Origin: Shewanella sp. HN-41
Lineage (GTDB): Bacteria; Pseudomonadota; Gammaproteobacteria; Enterobacterales; Shewanellaceae
NCBI RefSeq assembly: GCF_000217915.1
Contig: NZ_AFOZ01000016.1
Location: 22,079 to 86,078, forward strand
Direction: 5' to 3'
Length of the DNA: 64,000 nt
A model generated the notes under the pieces. That model saw nothing but the letters and a program-made list of their open reading frames with translations. It had not been told where the DNA came from and made no database searches. Shown here one piece after another: positions 59,849 through 64,000 of the stretch. Position 1 is the stretch's first letter, and each line of letters starts with the position of its first letter. Both the position numbers and the translations under genes were made by a program.

Positions 59849-60273
59849 AGCCCTACTGGGATAGGATAGTTTAATTGATTGCATATCTTCCTAATAATAG
59901 CTGGCGTATTGAAACCAGAAGGGCCATTTTGGTTGTCTGCTAGTTGAATGAATAATGGAATATTGCCTGTGTAGTTATAAGGCTTTACAGATAAAATTGG
60001 TTTGCCGTAAGATGTTGCAACATCTATTTCATATTTGCACCAATAACTGTTTGCCATGGCCATGTTTGCAAATATTACAAAATAATTACATTGTCTTATT
60101 TGCTCACTTAAAGCCTGTTTAATCTGGTTCGTTTTATTCAAATCAAGAGGGTCATGACTTGGAACAGAATAATTTAGATGAGGTAATTCGTACTCATTTA
60201 ATTTTGAAATAAGGCTTATATAACTGCTGTTGTAATCCCATCTATGAGATATGAATATATTTGGTTTTGCCAT
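59845..60273 (-). CDS. ThsB-like TIR protein in a two-gene cassette
   Basis: 142 residues. The sequence IFISHRWDYNSSYISLISKL, SVPSHDPLDLN and MAMANSYWCKYEIDVATSYG matches the Thoeris ThsB-type (DUF1863) TIR domain; the Glu of CKYEID fits the catalytic Glu. In Thoeris, ThsB makes a cyclic ADP-ribose-type signal; here no ThsA is present and the partner is different. Start ATG 60273 is favoured (AAGGAA 7 bases upstream). First gene of the two-gene cassette, preceded by an attC. Confidence 0.8.
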   Translation of the reverse strand: MAKPNIFISHRWDYNSSYISLISKLNEYELPHLNYSVPSHDPLDLNKTNQIKQALSEQIRQCNYFVIFANMAMANSYWCKYEIDVATSYGKPILSVKPYNYTGNIPLFIQLADNQNGPSGFNTPAIIRKICNQLNYPIPVGL

Positions 60274-60322
60274 TTTCATTTCCTTTTTTAGTTGGTAACT
60301 TAGCAACGATGAATGTATAAAA

Positions 60323-60397
60323 TCTAACGTTTGGTTAAGGGGCGGGCTTTAGCCCGTCCCAGTGAGCGAAGCGAACGATTTGAACCACTTGTTAGCC
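60323..60397 (-). other. attC site
   Basis: Cores TCTAACG and GTTAGCC; interior identical, save one base in TAACGTTTGG, to the attC at 62097-62172: GGTTAAGGGGCGGGCTTTAG stem and TTTGAACCAC arm. 75 bases. Confidence 0.9.
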
Positions 60398-60850
60398 GTT
60401 ACCACTATTTCGCTTCATGTTAGCAAGCATTTTTTCATTAACCTTCATGCGTGTTTGAAGTTGCTTGCCAGTGAGAACTCTCTTTCGCATTGTGTCGATT
60501 GAGAAATTGTATTCCCAGTCGTTTATCCAGCCTTTTTCATGCGCATGTTTTATGGCTTCTGCATTAAGCGATTTTTGATTGTCTTTCCGGACGCGCTTCA
60601 CTGCTTGGAATATAAGGTCGGAAGGTAGGCCAATGAATTTCTTTACGCAGCAGTTGCCTACGGTTACGAATTGTCCGTTTAGCTTATTATGTAGTGTGCA
60701 TATTTCAATTATTGGAAAGTGACCGCACAGACAAGTTTCTGGCTCTTCGGCCTCATATATTTGATACAAGCTCCATTCTAGCTTTGCTATGTCCCAAATT
60801 TGAGCCTGAGAACGCTTCAAAATTTCTTCAGTGAGTTTGTATTGGGACAT
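60392..60850 (-). CDS. Cys-rich cassette protein, possible zinc-binding protein
   Basis: 152 residues. A CLCGHFPIIEICTLHNK segment followed by TVGNCCVKKFIGLP gives four or five clustered cysteines that could bind zinc. The C-terminal third is basic. No family recognised. A strong AAGGAGG lies 5 bases before ATG 60850, and the stop is in the attC core. Confidence 0.65.
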   Translation of the reverse strand: MSQYKLTEEILKRSQAQIWDIAKLEWSLYQIYEAEEPETCLCGHFPIIEICTLHNKLNGQFVTVGNCCVKKFIGLPSDLIFQAVKRVRKDNQKSLNAEAIKHAHEKGWINDWEYNFSIDTMRKRVLTGKQLQTRMKVNEKMLANMKRNSGNG

Positions 60851-60865
60851 CGGTGCCTCCTTGCG

Positions 60866-60951
60866 GCTAACGTTCGCCATAACCGGCAGAGAAAAGCGGT
60901 GCGACGAAGGAGCGCCGCTTTTCTCTGTCCGTGTTGATGGCGTTGTTAGGT
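60866..60951 (-). other. attC site
   Basis: Cores GCTAACG and GTTAGGT. The long inverted repeat GAGAAAAGCGG..CCGCTTTTCTC folds as a hairpin. 86 bases. Confidence 0.88.
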
Positions 60952-60961
60952 GCGTGTTGAT

Positions 60962-62059
60962 TCATGGTTTAAATTCCCAATACTGGCCAGATTGAGTTTC
61001 AACTGTACGAAGACCAAAACGTTGATTCGCCTTCTTGCCATCGCGAATCAGGTAGAACATATCCGCTAGAACCGACCTCGCCTCAGCAAAGTAAGAGTGT
61101 CCAAGGAGACTTGTATCAACCCGCGTTGCATCAACTGTCTCGATCCCTGGAACAATGACTAAACCGCGACCCGAATCCCCTGCTCGCGCATATCCATGTA
61201 CTTTCTTCGATGCAACTAGCGCCAAGTCTTCAGACGACGCGTACAACGTCACTGGCCGGCCCGCAGCTACAAGTGCGGGTGCAATATCTCGTTTAAATAC
61301 GTCAGCATCTATATCCGGAGCGGTAAGAATCACGTCTCTAAGTCGACTCCGTAACGTTGGTTTGTCAGCCAGAAGCGAGGCTACTGCGCGCGTAAGTGCC
61401 CGGTTGCCCATGCTGTGTGCAATCAAATAGACGTTTTGAGCATCAGAGCGCGTGAAAAAATCTTCTAAAAACCTTCTGAGGTTGGCTTGCGTCCATTCAA
61501 TATTCTGCTCATCAATGGTGTAGGCGGCAGTTGATCCCCGCGATGGCCAACTATAGAAAGTAGGAGCGCCATCGAACCCGAGGTCATAGGTTATCTGAGC
61601 AGTTCTCCTCGCGGCATCCTCAAACGTGACGTTGTAGCCATGGACGAACAGAAATGCGTTACTAGCCTTGGATCGGCGCACGCGCGTAGCGACATCTGCG
61701 AAGAACTGATCTTTGGAGGCGATAGCAGTCCTCAGTAGCACGACATGCTTGGCAGGGTCTTCCTGGAACTCCAATCGCCATATGGAAGGAGACTCAAGCT
61801 CACCCATTCTGTGGTCACGTGGAATGCTTACTTCACATGTTCCATATGTGAGATCCGAGCGGTTAGCCCCAAACATCTCGCTCGGAATCGTACTCCCGGT
61901 CAGGTTCCGGTCTGTTGCATAAAACACTCTTACTGTTGCGTGATCTGGCGCTATAGCAGGAGCAGGAGCAGGAGCAGGAGCAGGGGCACCGGTTATTGTT
62001 GCGCAACCGTTCAGCAGCGCCAGCACCGCAACAATGCAGAATACGCGTGTCACCAACAT
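60962..62059 (-). CDS. lipoprotein alpha/beta hydrolase (DUF900-like)
   Basis: 365 residues with a lipoprotein signal (VLALLNGC, lipobox LNGC), then a (Ala-Pro)n tract and a DUF900-type hydrolase: VRVFYATDRNLTGS, FLFVHGYNVTFEDAARRTAQ, IAHSMGNRALTRAV (catalytic Ser) and GHSYFAEARSVLADM. Members of this group are thought to act as outer-membrane-facing esterases, substrate unknown. GGAGG lies 7 bases before ATG 62059. The Ala-Pro tract is encoded by a hexanucleotide repeat at about 61957-61985, prone to length change. Confidence 0.8.
   Translation of the reverse strand: MLVTRVFCIVAVLALLNGCATITGAPAPAPAPAPAIAPDHATVRVFYATDRNLTGSTIPSEMFGANRSDLTYGTCEVSIPRDHRMGELESPSIWRLEFQEDPAKHVVLLRTAIASKDQFFADVATRVRRSKASNAFLFVHGYNVTFEDAARRTAQITYDLGFDGAPTFYSWPSRGSTAAYTIDEQNIEWTQANLRRFLEDFFTRSDAQNVYLIAHSMGNRALTRAVASLLADKPTLRSRLRDVILTAPDIDADVFKRDIAPALVAAGRPVTLYASSEDLALVASKKVHGYARAGDSGRGLVIVPGIETVDATRVDTSLLGHSYFAEARSVLADMFYLIRDGKKANQRFGLRTVETQSGQYWEFKP
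61957..61985. repeat. hexanucleotide repeat inside the hydrolase gene
   Basis: AGCAGG repeated about 4-5 times on the + strand; encodes alternating Ala-Pro just after the lipobox. Repeat-number change would lengthen the linker without a frame change. Confidence 0.8.
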
Positions 62060-62096
62060 GATTTTTCCTCCCGCTGTGGATTGAATGTTTGCAAGC

Positions 62097-62172
62097 ACCT
62101 AACGCTTGGTTAAGGGGCGGGCTTTAGCCCGTCCCAGTGAGCGAAGCGAACGATTTGAACCACTTGTTAGGC
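62097..62172 (-). other. attC site (of the first cassette)
   Basis: Cores ACCTAACG and GTTAGGC with stem GGGGCGGGC..GCCCGTCCC and arms TTGGTTAAG and TTGAACCAC. 76 bases; nearly identical to the 60323-60397 site. Confidence 0.92.
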
Positions 62173-62477
62173 GCTTCAAACGTAATTGATTGCCATTCAT
62201 CCATTGGTTCTCTATAGCGCTCAATGAGCTCAAGTAATCCAGATAAATTTTTTTCACCGGTGTAAAGATAGTCACCTGGTGGATAACTTTCAATTTGAAA
62301 ATCATATCGTCCGATGGGTATATCGCCAAAACATAGCACTGAAAACGTGGCAGGAATGTTATTTATGCGGAAACCAGTGCCCTCTTGCTCATTTTCAGAG
62401 GAACCATAAAGCTCGTATTTTTCACCGTATCTTTCTTTTAGACGGCGAATCAAAACTGGTACATCATCACGACGCAT
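62124..62477 (-). CDS. hypothetical protein of the first cassette
   Basis: 117 residues. A basic opening (RRDDVPVLIRRLKERYG) and a beta-rich body (ATFSVLCFGDIPIGRYDFQI). No signal or family recognised. The last ~20 residues are encoded by the attC itself, the stop being at 62124. It is the first cassette and so the best placed for expression from any attI-side promoter. Ribosome site weak (GGTGAT); GTG 62486 also possible. Confidence 0.6.
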   Translation of the reverse strand: MRRDDVPVLIRRLKERYGEKYELYGSSENEQEGTGFRINNIPATFSVLCFGDIPIGRYDFQIESYPPGDYLYTGEKNLSGLLELIERYREPMDEWQSITFEAPNKWFKSFASLTGTG

Positions 62478-62490
62478 TGAGATCACCGCC

Positions 62491-62635
62491 TAACATTTTA
62501 TTAGTGCGCATGCGCGTTTACCTCGTTGGACCAGTGAAAACGCGCATAGTTAACTATCTGTATGTAAAGAACTTATCAGCTTTCTGCCAAATATACCATC
62601 TTGGAAAACGCGCATGCGCGTTTTCCAAACCTATT
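62491..62635 (-). other. attI site of the integron, copy C, beside the integrase gene
   Basis: 145 bases, in leftward orientation, 156 bases before intI. It matches copy A at 136 of 145 positions. A 28-bp perfect palindrome at 62601-62628 is centred on CGCGCATGCGCG. The crossover is at GTTAGGC (minus strand) where the first cassette begins. Several AAAACGCGC or GCGCGTTTAC motifs recur here and at 62698, and may be integrase-binding repeats. Confidence 0.82.
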
Positions 62636-62752
62636 ATCTCAAATCGTAAATGCATAACTGATTGATATAAAAGAGTTATATTAATTAGTACGTGTGAAAA
62701 CGCGCAAATTTTTTTCACTATTTTCCTTGATATCCGGAAATTCCAAATAATA

Positions 62753-62768
62753 CTGTATAAAAACACAG
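62753..62768 (+). promoter_or_regulatory. LexA (SOS) box in front of intI
   Basis: CTGTATAAAAACACAG is a perfect CTGT-N8-ACAG box, ending 22 bases before the intI start. LexA control of integrase by the SOS response is known for chromosomal and mobile integrons, so cassette shuffling would be DNA-damage inducible. Confidence 0.85.
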
Positions 62769-62790
62769 CAACTTAAGAGTGAGGGTTATC

Positions 62791-63751
62791 ATGAATCTAA
62801 AAAGCCCCTTTCTAAGAGGTCTTCAAGAAGAAATGCGCATGCGTGGTTACAGTATTAGAACGGAAAAAACCTATCTGTATTGGATCAAGGCATTCATTAA
62901 CTTTCACAACAAGCGTCACCCTTCTTCCAATGGGAACGGAAGAAGTTACACAATTTTTAACCTTCCTTGCCAATCAACGAAATGTGGCCATCAACACACA
63001 AAAAATTGCACTGAACTCATTAGCCTATTTGTATCAGAAGCATTTGCACCATGAGCTTGGGGATTTAGATTTTTGCTATGCCACTAAACAGAGACATTTA
63101 CCGACAGTGTTATTCCCATTGGAGATCTCATCGATATTAAATCAACTTCATGGCCGAGACAGGCTAGTCATTGAGCTGCTCTATGGTAGTGGACTGAGAG
63201 TGTCAGAATGTCTCCGGTTACGCGTCCAAGATATTGATATTGAGAGAGCTTCGCTGACCGTTAGAGACGGTAAAGGGCATAAAGATAGGCAAACCATCCT
63301 CAGCCATAGATGCGCAGAAAAGCTCACGCCATATATTGAAAAGGCTATTAAGATTCAACACTATGACAACCAACAAGGGATAGGCCCATCACTGCCAAAT
63401 GCATTAGAACGTAAGTACCCCAATGCGTTTAAGCAACACGGATGGATGTTTATTTTTCCTTCCAGCACAACCTGTATCAATCCTTATACAGGAACGCTTT
63501 GCAGGCATCATTTACATCAAAGTGTTATTCGTAAAGCGCTCGGGAATGCCGTGCGTAATATTCAACTGAATAAACGCATCACCTGTCATACGTTTCGGCA
63601 TAGCTTTGCAACCCATTTACTCCAAGCAGGCCGCGACATTAGAAGTGTGCAAGAACTGCTTGGGCACAATGATGTGAGTACCACACAAATCTATACCCAT
63701 GTACTTGGCCAACATTTCGCGGGGACAACTAGTCCGTTAGACACATTATAA
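62791..63751 (+). pseudogene. intI: integron integrase IntI, split by a one-base insertion
   Basis: Start ATG 62791 (MNLKSPFLRGLQEEMRMRGY). The first frame reads to ...FHNKRHPSSNGN; the second carries MGTEEVTQFLTFLANQRNVA and all further sequence to 63751. Removing one A of the AA pair at 62929-62930 restores a 319-residue tyrosine recombinase, normal for chromosomal IntI. Catalytic RHRHY-type residues are in GSGLRVSECLRLR, HTFRHSFATHLL, LGHNDVSTTQIYTHVLGQ (His, Tyr). The integrase-specific extra helix region lies around ALERKYPNAFKQ. As read, no full recombinase is made, unless the base is a sequencing error. Confidence 0.9.
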
Positions 63752-64000
63752 AGTCAGAGTCCTTTAGTTATTCCGTAGCATTACTAAAATTTGGTCAACT
63801 TACAGCTTGTAGAGTTAATTGTTAGCAGCCCTGATAACGCGCAATGGGGTAATAGCTTTTTAGCTGAATGAATTGTGTAAGGGATAGTTAAGATTGGCAT
63901 TGTTGCACCAGTGACCTTCTAAAACAGGGATAATGGAATGGACCCATCCACTTTTAATCGGCCTCGCAATGGGCCACGATGTAGTCGCTAAAACTCATCA
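63752..64000. other. non-coding DNA after intI
   Basis: 249 bases without a supported gene. 63887-63916 is an inverted partial match (28 of 30 bases) to 24476-24505, the DNA upstream of attI copy A. No terminator was recognised after intI. A short leftward frame with its stop at 63954 might be the end of a gene beyond the window. Confidence 0.5.

Larger units (their letters stand above)
54797..62490 (-). mobile_element. chromosomal integron cassette array (11 cassettes, leftward)
   Basis: Eleven cassettes are inserted one after another beside the integrase; all genes point left, away from attI. Ten attC sites (described separately) separate them; the outermost cassette has no recognisable attC beyond a CCTAACACTCC core fragment at 54796, so the left end is probably degenerate. 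Cassettes from attI outward: unknown; hydrolase lipoprotein; Cys-rich protein; TIR+TPR pair; exported protein; VOC protein; HTH-GIY-YIG protein; DUF4272; exported protein; membrane protein; VOC protein. Most genes have local AT-rich composition unlike the core genes. Confidence 0.9.

Noticed and set aside
63954..64000. Leftward frame MSFSDYIVAHCEAD ending at 63954
   Set aside because: Only 14 residues are visible before the window edge; not enough to call a gene, though it could be the end of a longer one.

Overview
The window is chromosomal DNA of a Shewanella-type gammaproteobacterium. The basis is gene order and protein character: a glycogen cluster, an LldP/Dld-II/LldEFG lactate cluster, nadK-grpE, dxs-ispA-xseB, a PomAB-type stator, thiI and rlmM, in the order I remember from Shewanella genomes. 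Species cannot be fixed from sequence alone; the S. putrefaciens/baltica/oneidensis group is a guess.

Layout. 1-11.4 kb: glycogen operon malQ(partial)-glgB-glgX-glgP-glgC-glgA on the + strand. 11.5-24.2 kb: a 5TMR/PAS/GGDEF/EAL protein, an RhlE-like helicase, a CobW-family GTPase, a periplasmic binding protein, a DUF3087-like membrane protein, POT and MATE transporters and an unknown secreted protein. 24.2-30 kb: an accessory region with two attI-like elements but no integrase gene, a TIR-domain cassette, two attC sites, a REP-associated transposase (RAYT), an IS-end remnant and a BCS1-like AAA protein. 30-37.6 kb: lactate respiration (lldG, lldF, lldE, dld-II, lldP, all leftward) behind a ~700 bp upstream region with three CRP-like sites. 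38.3-54.7 kb: housekeeping genes (nadK, grpE, dxs, ispA, xseB, pomAB, thiI, a GcvA-like regulator, rlmM, an isocitrate dehydrogenase-like enzyme, an S9 peptidase). 54.8-63.8 kb: a chromosomal integron: eleven leftward cassettes separated by ten attC sites, an attI element, a LexA box and a rightward integrase gene.

The main discoveries are in the integron regions. (i) One ~1.7 kb cassette carries a two-gene unit: a ThsB-like TIR protein coupled by an ATGA overlap to a protein with a nucleoside deoxyribosyltransferase-like N-terminus and a TPR-like C-terminus, a probable anti-phage or NAD/nucleotide-signalling system. (ii) A second TIR protein is the first cassette behind a distant attI-like copy. 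(iii) The attI element occurs three times (145, 113 and 145 bp); two copies lie ~37.6 kb from the integrase, and the outer copies are inverted relative to each other around a block of core genes. (iv) The integrase gene is frameshifted by one base but keeps a perfect LexA box.

Four otherwise intact genes (glgX, glgP, the GGDEF/EAL gene, intI) each carry one single-base indel, three of them clearly in or beside homopolymer runs. That pattern makes sequencing error at least as likely as gene decay, so all four are described as frameshifted rather than dead.
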